Source: Mesobacillus maritimus
GTDB taxonomy: Bacteria; Bacillota; Bacilli; Bacillales; Cytobacillaceae
Reading direction: 5' to 3'
DNA: 62,540 bases
Assembly (NCBI RefSeq): GCF_023715205.1
Contig: NZ_JAMBNR010000021.1
Location: 1-62,540, forward strand
In this document: positions 32,045 through 47,161 of the stretch, piece by piece
How the letters are laid out: each line of letters starts with the position of its first letter
Position numbering within the stretch: the stretch's first letter is position 1
The notes under the pieces: model-generated
The model's input: the letters and a program-made list of their open reading frames with translations, nothing else
Told to the model about the DNA's origin: nothing
The model's database searches: none
Position numbers and translations under genes: made by a program

Positions 32045-33232
32045 ATGGCAAAAGCTAAATTTGATCGTTCAAAGCCACACGTTAATATCGGAACTATTGG
32101 TCACGTTGACCATGGTAAAACAACTCTAACAGCTGCAATCACTACTGTTCTAGCTAAAGCTGGCGGTGGAGACGCACGCGGTTATGACCAAATCGATAAC
32201 GCTCCAGAAGAAAAAGAGCGTGGTATCACAATCAACACATCTCACGTTGAGTACGAAACTGCAAACCGTCACTATGCACACGTTGACTGCCCAGGACACG
32301 CTGACTATGTTAAAAACATGATCACAGGTGCTGCTCAAATGGACGGCGGTATCTTAGTTGTATCTGCAGCTGATGGTCCAATGCCACAAACTCGTGAGCA
32401 CATCCTTCTTTCTCGTCAGGTAGGTGTACCTTTCCTTGTTGTATTCATGAACAAGTGTGACATGGTTGACGATGAAGAACTACTAGAACTAGTTGAAATG
32501 GAAGTACGTGACCTACTTTCTGAGTACGATTTCCCTGGCGACGACATCCCAGTTGTTAAAGGTTCTGCTCTTAAGGCTCTTGAAGGAGAAGCTGAGTGGG
32601 AAGAGAAAATCATCGAGCTTATGGCTGCTGTTGACGAATATATTCCAAATCCAACTCGTGACACTGACAAGCCATTCATGATGCCTGTTGAGGATGTATT
32701 CTCAATCACAGGTCGTGGAACAGTTGCTACTGGTCGTGTTGAGCGTGGACAAGTTAAAGTTGGTGACGTTGTTGACATCATCGGTTTAGCTGAAGAACCA
32801 AAACAAACGACTGTAACAGGTGTTGAAATGTTCCGTAAGCTTCTTGATTATGCAGAAGCTGGAGATAACATTGGAGCTCTTCTTCGTGGGGTTGCACGTG
32901 AAGACATCCAGCGTGGACAAGTACTTGCTAAGCCAGGTTCAATCACTCCACACACTAAGTTCAAAGCAGAAGTTTACGTTTTATCTAAAGAAGAAGGTGG
33001 ACGTCACACTCCGTTCTTCTCTAACTACCGCCCACAGTTCTACTTCCGTACAACTGATGTAACTGGTATTTGTAACCTTCCAGAAGGCGTAGAAATGGTT
33101 ATGCCTGGAGATAACATTGAAATGTCAGTTGAGCTAATCGCTCCAATCGCAATCGAAGAAGGAACTAAGTTCTCAATTCGTGAAGGTGGACGTACAGTAG
33201 GCGCTGGCGTTGTTGCTTCAATCCAAGAGTAA
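32045..33232 (+). CDS. tuf: Translation elongation factor Tu
   Basis: 395-aa GTPase that delivers aminoacyl-tRNA to the A site. G1 [10 protein letters not shown] (about 19-28), switch [15 protein letters not shown]3 [10 protein letters not shown]4 NKCD (about 136). The second and third beta-barrel domains follow. AAGGAGG precedes it, and codon use is strongly biased toward frequent codons. Last gene of the str operon, closed by a terminator. Confidence 0.98.
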   Translation: MAKAKFDRSKPHVNIGTIGHVDHGKTTLTAAITTVLAKAGGGDARGYDQIDNAPEEKERGITINTSHVEYETANRHYAHVDCPGHADYVKNMITGAAQMDGGILVVSAADGPMPQTREHILLSRQVGVPFLVVFMNKCDMVDDEELLELVEMEVRDLLSEYDFPGDDIPVVKGSALKALEGEAEWEEKIIELMAAVDEYIPNPTRDTDKPFMMPVEDVFSITGRGTVATGRVERGQVKVGDVVDIIGLAEEPKQTTVTGVEMFRKLLDYAEAGDNIGALLRGVAREDIQRGQVLAKPGSITPHTKFKAEVYVLSKEEGGRHTPFFSNYRPQFYFRTTDVTGICNLPEGVEMVMPGDNIEMSVELIAPIAIEEGTKFSIREGGRTVGAGVVASIQE

Positions 33233-33244
33233 TCTTATATTCTA

Positions 33245-33275
33245 AACAGGTGGGCTTTTGCTCACCTGTTTTTAT
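33245..33275 (+). terminator. Intrinsic terminator after tuf
   Basis: AACAGGTGGGC (33245-33255) with GCTCACCTGTT (33260-33270), TTTT loop, T tract after the stem. Confidence 0.9.
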
Positions 33276-33279
33276 TTTG

Positions 33280-33530
33280 AATTAAATTTTATCAAATTTG
33301 AATCTGATTCCTTGTGTTCACAACTTCAATCTTGATCTAGCATTAATGCTCTTTTGTTTTTTCATTTAGTGTAATACTGAGCTTATACTTTTTATAATTT
33401 CTTTAAAGCTTTTCAAAATCATAAGTGCGTTTACGAGTGATGTAACGCAAGTTTCTTCTATATAGATATGTCCAATAGGATGATTTATGTTTTGCTGGAA
33501 AGACTTTCAACGAATAAAGTTAAATATATT
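33280..33530. other. AT-rich gap without a gene
   Basis: About 250 bases between the tuf terminator and the S10 promoters. No frame with a ribosome site is visible. An interrupted inverted repeat, TGCGTTTAC (33426-33434) with GTAACGCA (33442-33449), is the only structure noted. In B. subtilis the gene ybaC occupies this place. Confidence 0.6.
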
Positions 33531-33542
33531 TGTTATCTTGAC

Positions 33543-33571
33543 TTGAAATCACTTAGGTGAGCGTCTATAAT
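33543..33571 (+). promoter_or_regulatory. Upstream sigma-A promoter of the S10 cluster
   Basis: TTGAAA (33543-33548), 17 bases, TATAAT (33566-33571). Confidence 0.7.
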
Positions 33572-33611
33572 AATAAAAGTGCGTTAGTGATACAGGAATT
33601 GATAAAAAGCC

Positions 33612-33640
33612 TTGCTTTCATTATCATACTTCTGTATAAT
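33612..33640 (+). promoter_or_regulatory. Proximal sigma-A promoter of the S10 cluster
   Basis: TTGCTT (33612-33617), 17 bases, TATAAT (33635-33640). It lies directly before the structured rpsJ leader. Together with 33543-33571 it would drive the 15-kb run of genes to rplQ. Confidence 0.75.
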
Positions 33641-34080
<440 letters not shown>

Positions 34081-34115
34081 TTAGATAAATAACAAACATA
34101 CAGGAGGTGTGACGA

Positions 34116-34745
34116 ATGACCAAAGGAATCTTAGGAAGAAAGATCGGTATGACTCAAGTTTTTGCTGAAAACGGTGATCTTATCCCAGTAACAGTTGTTG
34201 AAGCTACTCCAAACGTAGTGCTACAAGTGAAAAACGCTGAAACTGATAATTACGAAGCTGTACAGCTTGGTTTTGAAGATAAGCGTGAAAAACTTTCAAA
34301 CAAACCTGAAAAGGGACATGTTGCCAAAGCAAATACTGCTCCTAAGCGCTTCGTACGTGAATTTAACGGAGTAGACTTAGCTGAGTATGAAGTTGGTCAG
34401 GAAGTCAAAGTTAATATTTTCGCAGAAGGCGATTTAGTAGATGTAACAGGTGTATCTAAAGGGAAAGGTTTCCAAGGTGCTATTAAGCGTCATGGACAAT
34501 CTCGTGGACCTATGTCACACGGTTCTCGTTATCACCGTCGCCCCGGTTCAATGGGACCAGTTGCTCCAAACCGTGTTTTCAAAGGAAAATTGCTACCTGG
34601 ACGCATGGGCGGAGAACAAGTAACAGTTCAAAACCTTGAAATTGTTAGAGTAGACGAAGAACGCAACCTTCTTTTAATTAAAGGGAATGTTCCTGGAGCT
34701 AAAAAAGCTTTATTAAAAATAAAGAGTTCAGTTAAATCGAAGTAA
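34116..34745 (+). CDS. rplC: 50S ribosomal protein L3
   Basis: 209-aa protein with an extension reaching the peptidyl-transferase centre. [16 protein letters not shown] start after AGGAGGTGTG; the central [11 protein letters not shown] and [13 protein letters not shown] are the family signature. 35 bases after rpsJ, 25 before rplD. Confidence 0.97.
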   Translation: MTKGILGRKIGMTQVFAENGDLIPVTVVEATPNVVLQVKNAETDNYEAVQLGFEDKREKLSNKPEKGHVAKANTAPKRFVREFNGVDLAEYEVGQEVKVNIFAEGDLVDVTGVSKGKGFQGAIKRHGQSRGPMSHGSRYHRRPGSMGPVAPNRVFKGKLLPGRMGGEQVTVQNLEIVRVDEERNLLLIKGNVPGAKKALLKIKSSVKSK

Positions 34746-34770
34746 CGTCTAAAGAAAGGAGGAAACAGGA

Positions 34771-35394
34771 ATGCCTAAAGTAGCATTATATAACCAAGCT
34801 GGATCTAAGGTTGGCGATGTTGAGCTTAACGATTCAGTATTTGGTATCGAACCAAACAACCACGTTATGTTTGAAGCGGTTGTTATGCAAAGAGCTTCCT
34901 TACGTCAAGGAACTCATAAAACAAAAATTCGTTCTGAAGTATCTGGCGGTGGCCGTAAGCCTTGGCGCCAAAAAGGAACAGGTCGTGCCCGTCAGGGATC
35001 TATCCGTTCTCCACAATGGCGTGGTGGTGGAACAGTATTTGGACCAGTTCCACGTAGCTACAGCTACAAACTACCTAAAAAGGTGCGTCGCTTAGCAATC
35101 AAATCAGCACTTTCTTCTAAAGTTGTTGCTGAAGAGATCCTAGTACTTGATAGCTTAAGTTTTGAAGCTCCAAAAACAAAGGAATTCACAAACGTTCTAA
35201 AAGGACTTTCTGTTGAGAAAAAAGCATTAGTTGTTACAGCTGGTGTTGACGAAAACGTAGCCCTTTCTGCACGTAATATTCCTGGTATTACAGTTGTTAC
35301 AGCTGAAGGTATTAACGTACTTGATGTTTTAAATCATGATAAATTAATCATGACTAAAGCAGCAGTTGAAAAAGTAGAGGAGGTGCTTGCATAA
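34771..35394 (+). CDS. rplD: 50S ribosomal protein L4
   Basis: 207-aa protein lining the exit tunnel; macrolide-related loop [15 protein letters not shown] near residues 62-78 appears intact. Its stop overlaps the rplW ATG by one base (TAATG), giving coupled translation. AAAGGAGG precedes the start. Confidence 0.97.
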   Translation: MPKVALYNQAGSKVGDVELNDSVFGIEPNNHVMFEAVVMQRASLRQGTHKTKIRSEVSGGGRKPWRQKGTGRARQGSIRSPQWRGGGTVFGPVPRSYSYKLPKKVRRLAIKSALSSKVVAEEILVLDSLSFEAPKTKEFTNVLKGLSVEKKALVVTAGVDENVALSARNIPGITVVTAEGINVLDVLNHDKLIMTKAAVEKVEEVLA

Positions 35395-35678
35395 TGGATG
35401 CACGCGATATCATTAAGCGCCCCGTTATCACTGAACGTTCATCTGACTTAATGGCTGAGAAGAAATATACTTTCGAAGTTGATGTTAGAGCGAATAAAAC
35501 ACAAGTTAAAGATGCTGTACAAGAAATCTTTGGTGTTGCAGTGAAAAATGTAAACATCATGAACTATAAAGGTAAATTTAAGCGTATGGGCAAATTCGGT
35601 GGTTATACTAACAAACGCCGCAAAGCCATCATCACTTTAACTCAAGACAGCAAAGAAATCGAATTATTCGAAGTCTAA
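35394..35678 (+). CDS. rplW: 50S ribosomal protein L23
   Basis: 94-aa protein at the tunnel exit, docking site for trigger factor and [19 protein letters not shown] is the typical start; the RNA-binding [22 protein letters not shown] segment is present (residues about 63-84). Overlaps rplD by one base. Confidence 0.96.
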   Translation: MDARDIIKRPVITERSSDLMAEKKYTFEVDVRANKTQVKDAVQEIFGVAVKNVNIMNYKGKFKRMGKFGGYTNKRRKAIITLTQDSKEIELFEV

Positions 35679-35686
35679 TCTGTTAA

Positions 35687-36538
<852 letters not shown>

Positions 36539-36548
36539 CGGGATTGAG

Positions 36549-36570
36549 CTACGGTTCTGGAGAACCGTAG
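36549..36570 (+). other. Perfect hairpin between rplB and rpsS
   Basis: CTACGGTTCT (36549-36558) and AGAACCGTAG (36561-36570) are exact inverted repeats separated by GG. No T tract. Candidate mRNA processing, stability or translational control element in the S10 operon. Confidence 0.6.
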
Positions 36571-36595
36571 GACAATCACGAAGGGAGGTTCAATC

Positions 36596-36874
36596 ATGGG
36601 TCGTAGCTTAAAAAAAGGACCTTTTGTTGATGATCATTTAATTAAAAAGATCGAAAAGCTAAATGAGACTGAGGGTAAGCAGGTTGTTAAAACTTGGTCC
36701 CGTCGCTCAACGATCTTCCCGCAATTCATCGGACACACAATCGCCGTTTATGATGGGCGTAAGCACGTGCCGGTATATGTGACTGAAGACATGGTAGGCC
36801 ATAAGCTTGGAGAATTTGCTCCATCTCGTACTTATAAAGGCCATGCCGCTGACGATAAGAAAACAAGACGCTAA
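36596..36874 (+). CDS. rpsS: 30S ribosomal protein S19
   Basis: 92-aa head protein that forms a pair with S13 at the A-site finger. [15 protein letters not shown] start after [23 protein letters not shown] is the C-terminal signature. Confidence 0.97.
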   Translation: MGRSLKKGPFVDDHLIKKIEKLNETEGKQVVKTWSRRSTIFPQFIGHTIAVYDGRKHVPVYVTEDMVGHKLGEFAPSRTYKGHAADDKKTRR

Positions 36875-36893
36875 TTGAGAGGAGGGTATCCAG

Positions 36894-37235
36894 ATGCAAG
36901 CAAAAGCTGTTGCAAGAACAGTTCGTATTGCTCCTCGTAAAGCTCGTTTAGTACTAGATTTAATTCGAGGAAAGCAAGTTGGCGAAGCGGTAGCTATTCT
37001 TAAACTAACACCAAAAGCAGCTTCTCCAATCGTTGAGAAAGTTTTAAAATCTGCACTTGCTAATGCAGAACACAATTACGAAATGGATGTAAATAATCTT
37101 GTAGTTTCTCAAGCATACGCTAACGAGGGACCAACACTGAAACGTTTCCGTCCACGTGCACAAGGTCGTGCAAGTGCTATTAACAAACGCACTAGCCATA
37201 TTACTATTGTTGTATCAGAAAAGAAGGAGGGATAA
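36894..37235 (+). CDS. rplV: 50S ribosomal protein L22
   Basis: 113-aa protein with a hairpin into the exit tunnel; the tip [13 protein letters not shown] (about 82-94) is of normal length, with no macrolide-resistance insertion evident. Its stop is 3 bases before the rpsC GTG. Confidence 0.97.
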   Translation: MQAKAVARTVRIAPRKARLVLDLIRGKQVGEAVAILKLTPKAASPIVEKVLKSALANAEHNYEMDVNNLVVSQAYANEGPTLKRFRPRAQGRASAINKRTSHITIVVSEKKEG

Positions 37236-37238
37236 TTA

Positions 37239-38521
<1,283 letters not shown>

Positions 38522-38545
38522 TAACCAGAGAGGAGGCCCTTCACA

Positions 38546-39219
<674 letters not shown>

Positions 39220-39253
39220 TTCCAAAACAAATGGCTCTAAGGAGGTGCGACAG

Positions 39254-39565
39254 ATGCATGTCAAAAAAGGTGACAAAGTAATGGTCATCTCTGGTAAGGA
39301 CAAAGGCAAAACAGGGAACATCCTTGCAGCTTTCCCTAAGCAAAGCCGCGTTCTAGTAGAAGGGATCAATATCGTGAAGAAACACGCTAAGCCTTCTCAA
39401 GAGAATCCGCAAGGCGGAATCATCAGCCAAGAGGCACCTATTCATGTATCAAATGTTATGCCTATCGATCCGAAGTCTGGTCAACCAACTCGTGTTGGTT
39501 ACACAGTAGAAAACGGTAAGAAGGTACGCGTAGCAAAAAAATCAGGTGAAGTTCTAGATAAATAG
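39254..39565 (+). CDS. rplX: 50S ribosomal protein L24
   Basis: 103-aa assembly-initiating protein with an N-terminal KOW motif ([18 protein letters not shown]). ATG 39254 (MHVKKGD) is chosen over the GTG at 39245, which overlaps the AAGGAGGTG ribosome site. Confidence 0.96.
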   Translation: MHVKKGDKVMVISGKDKGKTGNILAAFPKQSRVLVEGINIVKKHAKPSQENPQGGIISQEAPIHVSNVMPIDPKSGQPTRVGYTVENGKKVRVAKKSGEVLDK

Positions 39566-39592
39566 TATATAGATGAAGGGAGGTACTCATAA

Positions 39593-40132
39593 ATGAACCG
39601 CCTAAAAGAAAAGTATAACAAGGAAATTTCTCCTGCTCTAATGAGCAAGTTTAATTATAAATCCGTAATGGAAGTACCAAAGTTAGAAAAAATCGTAATC
39701 AACATGGGTGTTGGTGATGCAGTTGCAAACGCAAAAGCATTAGATACTGCTGTTGAAGAATTATCATTGATTTCTGGTCAAAAGCCTTTAATCACTCGTG
39801 CTAAAAAGTCTATCGCAGGTTTCCGTCTTCGTGAAGGAATGCCGATCGGCGCAAAGGTTACTCTTCGCGGTGAGCGCATGTACGAATTCTTCGATAAGTT
39901 AGTTTCAGTTTCTCTACCACGTGTACGTGACTTCCGCGGTGTTTCAAAGAAATCTTTCGATGGACGCGGAAACTACACAATGGGTGTTAAAGAACAATTA
40001 ATCTTCCCTGAGATTGATTACGATAAAGTATCAAAATTACGTGGCATGGATATCGTTATTGTTACGACTGCAAACACTGATGAAGAAGCTCGTGAACTAT
40101 TAACTCAATTCGGAATGCCATTTAAAAAGTAA
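39593..40132 (+). CDS. rplE: 50S ribosomal protein L5
   Basis: 179-aa protein that binds 5S rRNA and contacts P-site tRNA. Start [17 protein letters not shown] after [18 protein letters not shown] and [13 protein letters not shown] are conserved. Confidence 0.97.
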   Translation: MNRLKEKYNKEISPALMSKFNYKSVMEVPKLEKIVINMGVGDAVANAKALDTAVEELSLISGQKPLITRAKKSIAGFRLREGMPIGAKVTLRGERMYEFFDKLVSVSLPRVRDFRGVSKKSFDGRGNYTMGVKEQLIFPEIDYDKVSKLRGMDIVIVTTANTDEEARELLTQFGMPFKK

Positions 40133-40139
40133 TCTCTAA

Positions 40140-40343
<204 letters not shown>

Positions 40344-40373
40344 AACTGAAAGCTCTGGAAGGAGGTAAAAACC

Positions 40374-40772
40374 ATGGTCATGACAGATCCAATTGCAGAT
40401 TTGCTTACTCGTATTCGTAATGCGAATATGGTTCGTCACGAAAAATTAGAAGTACCTGCTTCTAACATGAAAAAAGAGATCGCCGAAATTCTTAAGCGTG
40501 AAGGTTTCGTACGTGACGTAGAATATATCGAAGATAACAAGCAAGGTATTATCCGTATCTTCTTAAAGTACGGTTCTAATAACGAGCGTGTTATTACAGG
40601 TCTAAAGCGTATTAGTAAGCCTGGTTTACGCGTATATGCTAAATCAAATGAGGTACCTCGCGTACTTAACGGCTTAGGAATCGCACTTGTTTCAACATCA
40701 AATGGCGTATTGACTGATAAAGAAGCTCGCGCTAAGCAAGTTGGCGGAGAAGTATTAGCTTACGTTTGGTAA
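40374..40772 (+). CDS. rpsH: 30S ribosomal protein S8
   Basis: 132-aa central-domain protein, known to regulate the spc operon in E. coli. [18 protein letters not shown] start after GGAAGGAGG; ends GGEVLAYVW. Confidence 0.97.
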   Translation: MVMTDPIADLLTRIRNANMVRHEKLEVPASNMKKEIAEILKREGFVRDVEYIEDNKQGIIRIFLKYGSNNERVITGLKRISKPGLRVYAKSNEVPRVLNGLGIALVSTSNGVLTDKEARAKQVGGEVLAYVW

Positions 40773-40803
40773 TAGATTTTCAGAACGAATGGAGGTGCAA
40801 TAA

Positions 40804-41340
40804 ATGTCTCGCGTAGGTAAAAAACCAATTGAGATCCCTGCTGGGGTTACAGTTACGAACGAAAACAACTTCGTAACAGTTAAAGGTCCAAAAGGCGAAC
40901 TTTCTCGTGCTTTTGACAAAGATATTCAAATTTCAATCGAAGAGAATGTAATCACTATCTCTCGTCCTTCTGACGCCAAGAATCACCGCGCTTTGCACGG
41001 TACAACTCGCGCGGTTCTTTCAAACATGGTTGAAGGTGTTTCTAAAGGTTTCGAAAAATCTCTAGACCTAATCGGTGTGGGTTACCGTGCTGCAAAACAA
41101 GGTAAAAAGCTTGTTCTAAACGTAGGTTACTCTCATCCGGTTGAGATCGAAGCTGAAGAGGGCATCGAAATCGAAGTTCCAGCTAACAATAAAGTTATTG
41201 TAAAAGGAACTGATAAAGAACGTGTTGGAGCACTTGCTGCCAATATTCGTCAAGTACGCCCACCAGAGCCTTATAAAGGTAAAGGTATCCGTTACGAAGG
41301 CGAATTTGTACGCCGTAAGGAAGGTAAGACTGGTAAGTAA
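40804..41340 (+). CDS. rplF: 50S ribosomal protein L6
   Basis: 178-aa protein near the sarcin-ricin loop, two similar domains. Start [31 protein letters not shown] is the C-terminal signature. Confidence 0.97.
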   Translation: MSRVGKKPIEIPAGVTVTNENNFVTVKGPKGELSRAFDKDIQISIEENVITISRPSDAKNHRALHGTTRAVLSNMVEGVSKGFEKSLDLIGVGYRAAKQGKKLVLNVGYSHPVEIEAEEGIEIEVPANNKVIVKGTDKERVGALAANIRQVRPPEPYKGKGIRYEGEFVRRKEGKTGK

Positions 41341-41373
41341 GGCCTCATAGGTTAAACGAAAGGAGTGACGTAA

Positions 41374-41736
41374 ATGATTACGAAAGCTGATAAAAACGCT
41401 GTGCGTCGCAAAAGACATGCTCGTGTTCGCTCAAAAGTTAGCGGTACTGCAGCTCGTCCTCGTTTAAATGTGTTCCGTTCTAACAAGCACATTTATGCTC
41501 AATTAATCGACGATGTGAATGGAGTTACTTTAGCGAGTGCTTCTACTTTAGATAAAGATGTCAGCCTAGAATCTACAAGCAATGTTGATGCAGCTGTTAA
41601 AGTTGGAGAACTAGTTGCTAAGCGCGCTGTAGAAAAAGGTGTTAGCGAAGTCGTTTTCGACCGTGGAGGCTACTTGTATCATGGCCGTATTAAGGCCCTT
41701 GCAGAAGCTGCACGTGAGAACGGATTACAATTTTAA
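41374..41736 (+). CDS. rplR: 50S ribosomal protein L18
   Basis: 120-aa 5S rRNA-binding protein. Start [19 protein letters not shown] after AAAGGAGTG; the C terminus [17 protein letters not shown] is conserved. Confidence 0.97.
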   Translation: MITKADKNAVRRKRHARVRSKVSGTAARPRLNVFRSNKHIYAQLIDDVNGVTLASASTLDKDVSLESTSNVDAAVKVGELVAKRAVEKGVSEVVFDRGGYLYHGRIKALAEAARENGLQF

Positions 41737-41760
41737 AGTAAAAAGGAGGGACATATTTAG

Positions 41761-42261
41761 ATGCGTCGCATTGATCCAAACAAACTTGAACTAGAAGAAC
41801 GCGTAGTTACGGTTAACCGTGTTGCGAAAGTTGTTAAAGGTGGTCGTCGTTTCCGTTTTACTGCTCTTGTAGTAGTTGGAGACAAAAATGGCTATGTAGG
41901 ATTTGGAACTGGTAAAGCACAAGAGGTACCAGATGCAATCCGTAAAGCAATTGAAGATGCTAAGAAAAACTTAGTATTCGTACCAATGGTTGGTACATCT
42001 ATTCCTCACGAGGTTATTGGTCACTTTGGTGCTGGTGAAATCCTACTTAAGCCTGCGGCTGAAGGTACTGGAGTTATCGCTGGTGGACCAGTTCGTGCAG
42101 TATTAGAATTAGCGGGTGTTCAAAACATCCTTTCTAAGTCTTTAGGAACAAACACTCCAATCAACATGGTACGTGCTACTGTTGATGGATTAAAACAATT
42201 AAAGCGTGCTGAAGACGTAGCGAAGTTACGCGGTAAATCAGTAGAAGAACTGTTAGGATAG
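41761..42261 (+). CDS. rpsE: 30S ribosomal protein S5
   Basis: 166-aa protein at the mRNA entry site with an N-terminal dsRBD-like part ([15 protein letters not shown]). The spectinomycin loop around [11 protein letters not shown], residues about 20-30, looks wild type. AAAGGAGGG precedes it. Confidence 0.97.
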   Translation: MRRIDPNKLELEERVVTVNRVAKVVKGGRRFRFTALVVVGDKNGYVGFGTGKAQEVPDAIRKAIEDAKKNLVFVPMVGTSIPHEVIGHFGAGEILLKPAAEGTGVIAGGPVRAVLELAGVQNILSKSLGTNTPINMVRATVDGLKQLKRAEDVAKLRGKSVEELLG

Positions 42262-42274
42262 GGAGGGAAATCAC

Positions 42275-42457
42275 ATGGCAACTAAATTGGAAGTTACCCT
42301 CACACGCAGCTTGATTGGTCGTCCACAAGATCAGCGTGAAACAGTTAAGGCTCTTGGTCTAAAGAAAGTCCACCAAACAGTTGAACACGAAGACAATGCC
42401 GCTATCCGTGGTATGATCAATAAAGTGTCTCATCTTGTAAAGGTGAACGAAAAATAA
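42275..42457 (+). CDS. rpmD: 50S ribosomal protein L30
   Basis: 60-aa protein, [15 protein letters not shown] start after AGGGAGGG; 13 bases after rpsE. Confidence 0.96.
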   Translation: MATKLEVTLTRSLIGRPQDQRETVKALGLKKVHQTVEHEDNAAIRGMINKVSHLVKVNEK

Positions 42458-42486
42458 TTAATACTTCTTTATAAGGAGGTGCCAAC

Positions 42487-42927
42487 ATGAAACTTCACGA
42501 ATTAAAGCCTGCAGAAGGTTCACGTCATGAGCGTAAGCGTAAAGGCCGTGGTATCGGTACTGGTAACGGTAAAACAGCTGGTAAAGGACACAAAGGTCAA
42601 AATGCTCGTTCAGGTGGCGGAGTACGCCCAGGATTCGAGGGTGGTCAAACACCTTTAGCTAGACGTTTGCCTAAACGTGGATTTACAAATGTAAACCGTA
42701 AAGAATATGCAATTGTAAATCTTGATGCTTTAAACCGTTTTGAAGATGGAACCGAAGTGACTCCAGAACTTATGATCGAAACAGGACTTGTCAAGAAGGA
42801 ACTTGCAGGAATTAAGATTCTTGCTAGTGGAACTTTGGAGAAAAAGTTAACTGTTAAAGCTCACAAGTTCTCCTCTGCAGCACAAGAAGCAATTCAAGCT
42901 GCGGGTGGTCAAACTGAGGTGATCTAA
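42487..42927 (+). CDS. rplO: 50S ribosomal protein L15
   Basis: 146-aa protein with a glycine- and lysine-rich N-terminal extension (residues about 15-60) running through 23S rRNA. Its stop overlaps the secY ATG by one base (TAATG). Confidence 0.97.
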   Translation: MKLHELKPAEGSRHERKRKGRGIGTGNGKTAGKGHKGQNARSGGGVRPGFEGGQTPLARRLPKRGFTNVNRKEYAIVNLDALNRFEDGTEVTPELMIETGLVKKELAGIKILASGTLEKKLTVKAHKFSSAAQEAIQAAGGQTEVI

Positions 42928-44222
42928 TGTTTCAGACAATCTCCAATTTTATGCGCGTGGGTGAAATCAGAAGCAAAATTCTCTTCACCCTTTTAATGTT
43001 GATTGTATTTCGCCTTGGAGCCTTTATACCGGTTCCAGGAGTGAATTCTGATATATTAAAAGCACAAGATACAATGAGTGCGTTTGGTGTACTGAACGTT
43101 TTTGGCGGCGGTGCACTACAAAACTTCTCCATTTTTGCAATGGGAATTATGCCTTACATCACAGCTTCGATTATTATTCAGTTGTTACAGATGGACGTTG
43201 TTCCAAAGTTTACTGAGTGGTCTAAACAAGGTGATGCTGGTCGAAGAAAACTAGCTCAATTTACTAGATATTTCACCATCATTCTTGGTTTCATTCAAGC
43301 ATTTGGAATGTCTTATGGGTTTAATAATCTAGCTGGTGGATCTTTAATTAAAGATAGTGGAATCGGTAGCTATTTACTAATTGCTACAGTGTTAACCGCT
43401 GGAACAGCCTTTTTAATGTGGCTTGGTGAGCAAATCACAGAAAAAGGTGCTGGAAATGGTATCTCAATTATCATTTTTGCTGGTATCGTTGCTGGACTAC
43501 CTACTATCGTAAACCAGATTTATACTCAACAGTTTGAAGGTGCTGGGGAAGCTCTTTTCTTACGCATTCTAACGATTGTTTTAATCCTATTAGCGATCAT
43601 TGCAATTATCGTTGGGGTTATTTTTATCCAAGAAGCGTTAAGAAAGATTCCAATCCAATACGCAAAAAGAGCTTCAGCTGGTAATAACTCTATTGGTGCT
43701 CAATCTTCACATTTACCATTGAAGGTGAATGCTGCAGGTGTTATCCCAGTTATTTTTGCTATCTCGTTTGTCATTGTGCCACCGACGATTGCTCAATTCT
43801 TCGGAACAAATGACGTTACGATTTGGATTCAAAATACATTTGATTATACAAGACCTCTTGGAATGATCATTTATGTTGCATTAATTGTTGCGTTTACGTA
43901 TTTCTATGCTTTCATCCAAGTGAATCCTGAGAAGGTAGCTGAAAACCTGAAAAATCAAGGTGGTTATGTTCCTGGAATACGCCCAGGTAAAGCAACACAG
44001 GAATATTTGACGAGTGTTCTAACAAGGTTAACATTTGTCGGCGCAATCTTTCTTGCTGTCATTTCTGTATTACCAGTTTTCTTCATCAAAATTGCTGGAC
44101 TCCCACAAAGTGTTCAGATCGGTGGAACAGGGCTACTAATTGTAGTTGGTGTTGCATTAGACACAATGAAAAAACTAGAAAGCCAGCTAGTGAAACGACA
44201 CTATAAAGGTTTTATTAAATAG
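42927..44222 (+). CDS. secY: Preprotein translocase channel SecY
   Basis: 431-aa, ten-helix channel of the Sec system. Start [15 protein letters not shown] overlaps rplO. Recognisable parts are the plug-region NVFGGGALQNFS (about 58-69), the helix-2 stretch MPYITASIIIQLLQMD and the cytoplasmic loop ENLKNQGGYVPGIRPG (about 345). Its partner SecE is at 16772. Translational coupling to rplO keeps its expression tied to ribosomal proteins. adk follows after 56 bases containing a short hairpin (44230-44247). Confidence 0.97.
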   Translation: MFQTISNFMRVGEIRSKILFTLLMLIVFRLGAFIPVPGVNSDILKAQDTMSAFGVLNVFGGGALQNFSIFAMGIMPYITASIIIQLLQMDVVPKFTEWSKQGDAGRRKLAQFTRYFTIILGFIQAFGMSYGFNNLAGGSLIKDSGIGSYLLIATVLTAGTAFLMWLGEQITEKGAGNGISIIIFAGIVAGLPTIVNQIYTQQFEGAGEALFLRILTIVLILLAIIAIIVGVIFIQEALRKIPIQYAKRASAGNNSIGAQSSHLPLKVNAAGVIPVIFAISFVIVPPTIAQFFGTNDVTIWIQNTFDYTRPLGMIIYVALIVAFTYFYAFIQVNPEKVAENLKNQGGYVPGIRPGKATQEYLTSVLTRLTFVGAIFLAVISVLPVFFIKIAGLPQSVQIGGTGLLIVVGVALDTMKKLESQLVKRHYKGFIK

Positions 44223-44266
44223 ATGGTTTAGGGGACAGACGTCTCCTAATCCTTCAAAGAGACTGA

Positions 44267-44928
<662 letters not shown>

Positions 44929-44929
<1 letters not shown>

Positions 44930-45675
44930 TGATCATTTGCAAAACTTCTCGTGAGATTGATCTGATGCGAGAAGCCGGGCGCATTGTTGCACTTACTCAT
45001 CAGGAGTTGAAAAAACATTTGACTCCGGGTATCACTACAAAAGAACTGGATGAAATTGCTGAGGAGTTTATCCGAAAGCATGGGGCCACAGCTTCTTTTA
45101 AGGGATATAATGGGTTTTCGGGCAGCATCTGTACTTCGGTCAATCATGAGCTGGTTCACGGGATTCTTGGAGGACGAGTTCTAAAAGAGGGCGATATAAT
45201 CAGCATCGATATCGGTGCGAAATACAACGGGTATCATGGTGATTCAGCCTGGACATATCCTGTTGGGGAAATCAGTGAAGAAGCGCAGCGTCTCTTAAAC
45301 ATTACAGAAGAGTCGCTTACCCGTGGCCTAAACGAAGCTAAGCCAGGTGAACGACTAACGAACATCTCCCATGCCATTCAAACGTATGTGGAAACAAACG
45401 GCTTTTCGATTGTGCGTGAGTATGTCGGACATGGAATCGGGCAAGAATTACATGAGGAACCACCAATTCCTCATTTCGGTAAACCTAATAGGGGACCGAT
45501 CTTGGAGCCCGGTATGGTTCTATGTGTTGAACCAATGGTGAACGCTGGAAGCCGATATGTGAAAACACTAGCCGATAATTGGACTGTCGTGACATTGGAT
45601 GGTAGCCTTTGTGCCCACTTTGAGCATACAGTTGCGATTACTGAAACTGGTTTTGAGATATTGACTAAAGCATAA
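44929..45675 (+). CDS. map: Methionine aminopeptidase, type I
   Basis: 248-aa metalloenzyme removing N-terminal methionine from nascent chains. Metal ligands are in [17 protein letters not shown] (D97, D108 region), [10 protein letters not shown], the EPMVN glutamate and FEHTVAITE. Overlaps adk by one base. The small KOW-protein gene that follows map in B. subtilis is missing; 149 bases precede infA. Confidence 0.96.
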
Positions 45676-45749
45676 AATTTAGATGATTGGTTCGAAATCA
45701 GAAATTAGAAATGCTAGCATCATATTAGCAGACGGATTCAACTTTTTTA

Positions 45750-45758
45750 TGGTATAAT
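45750..45758 (+). promoter_or_regulatory. Extended -10 promoter before infA
   Basis: TGGTATAAT is a full extended -10. No good -35 is found 16-18 bases upstream. Predicted start near 45765; it would add transcription to infA-rplQ. Confidence 0.65.
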
Positions 45759-45824
45759 CATAAGGTTGAAAATGCCCTGTTTGATTTAAACCACATATGA
45801 CGTGAAGAAGGGAGACAATGTTCA

Positions 45825-46192
<368 letters not shown>

Positions 46193-46214
46193 ACGTAGAA
46201 GGAGGTGCGCATAA

Positions 46215-46580
46215 ATGGCACGTATTGCTGGTGTAGATATTCCACGTGAAAAGCGTGTAGTAATTTCTTTAACATACATTTTTGGAATTGGCAGAGCAAC
46301 TGCTGAAAAAATCCTTGCAGAAGCCGGTGTTTCTGAAGACACTCGCGTTCGCGATTTAACAGAAGACGAATTAACAAAAATTCGTGAAATCGTTGATAAA
46401 TTAAAGGTAGAGGGTGACCTTCGTCGTGAAGTTTCCCTAAACATCAAGCGTTTGATGGAAATCGGTTCTTATCGCGGTTTACGTCATCGTCGTGGGCTTC
46501 CTGTTCGTGGTCAAAATACTAAGAACAATGCTCGTACACGTAAAGGTCCTCGTAAGACTGTAGCTAACAAGAAAAAATAA
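46215..46580 (+). CDS. rpsM: 30S ribosomal protein S13
   Basis: 121-aa head protein contacting P-site tRNA and forming bridge B1. Start [15 protein letters not shown]; helix-two-turn-helix with [13 protein letters not shown]; basic C-terminal tail. Confidence 0.97.
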   Translation: MARIAGVDIPREKRVVISLTYIFGIGRATAEKILAEAGVSEDTRVRDLTEDELTKIREIVDKLKVEGDLRREVSLNIKRLMEIGSYRGLRHRRGLPVRGQNTKNNARTRKGPRKTVANKKK

Positions 46581-46994
<414 letters not shown>

Positions 46995-47010
46995 TTTTTC
47001 TGTATAGAAT

Positions 47011-47045
47011 TTGTATCTATGTCAATAATGGGATATGATACAAAA
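47011..47045 (+). other. Inverted repeat in the rpsK-rpoA gap
   Basis: TTTGTATC (47011-47018) pairs with GATACAAA (47038-47045) around a 19-base loop. The 167-base gap also carries several short GC blocks before the rpoA ribosome site. Function unknown; no T tract. Confidence 0.4.
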
Positions 47046-47161
47046 TATTCGTGCAGATAATGGTTCAGTTGTTGTGCACATACGGGAACGTATACATGGG
47101 GACTTTCGGTCAGGAAAGAACACCTACCGGGGTTTCGACGTTTTGAAGGAGGGTATATTTG

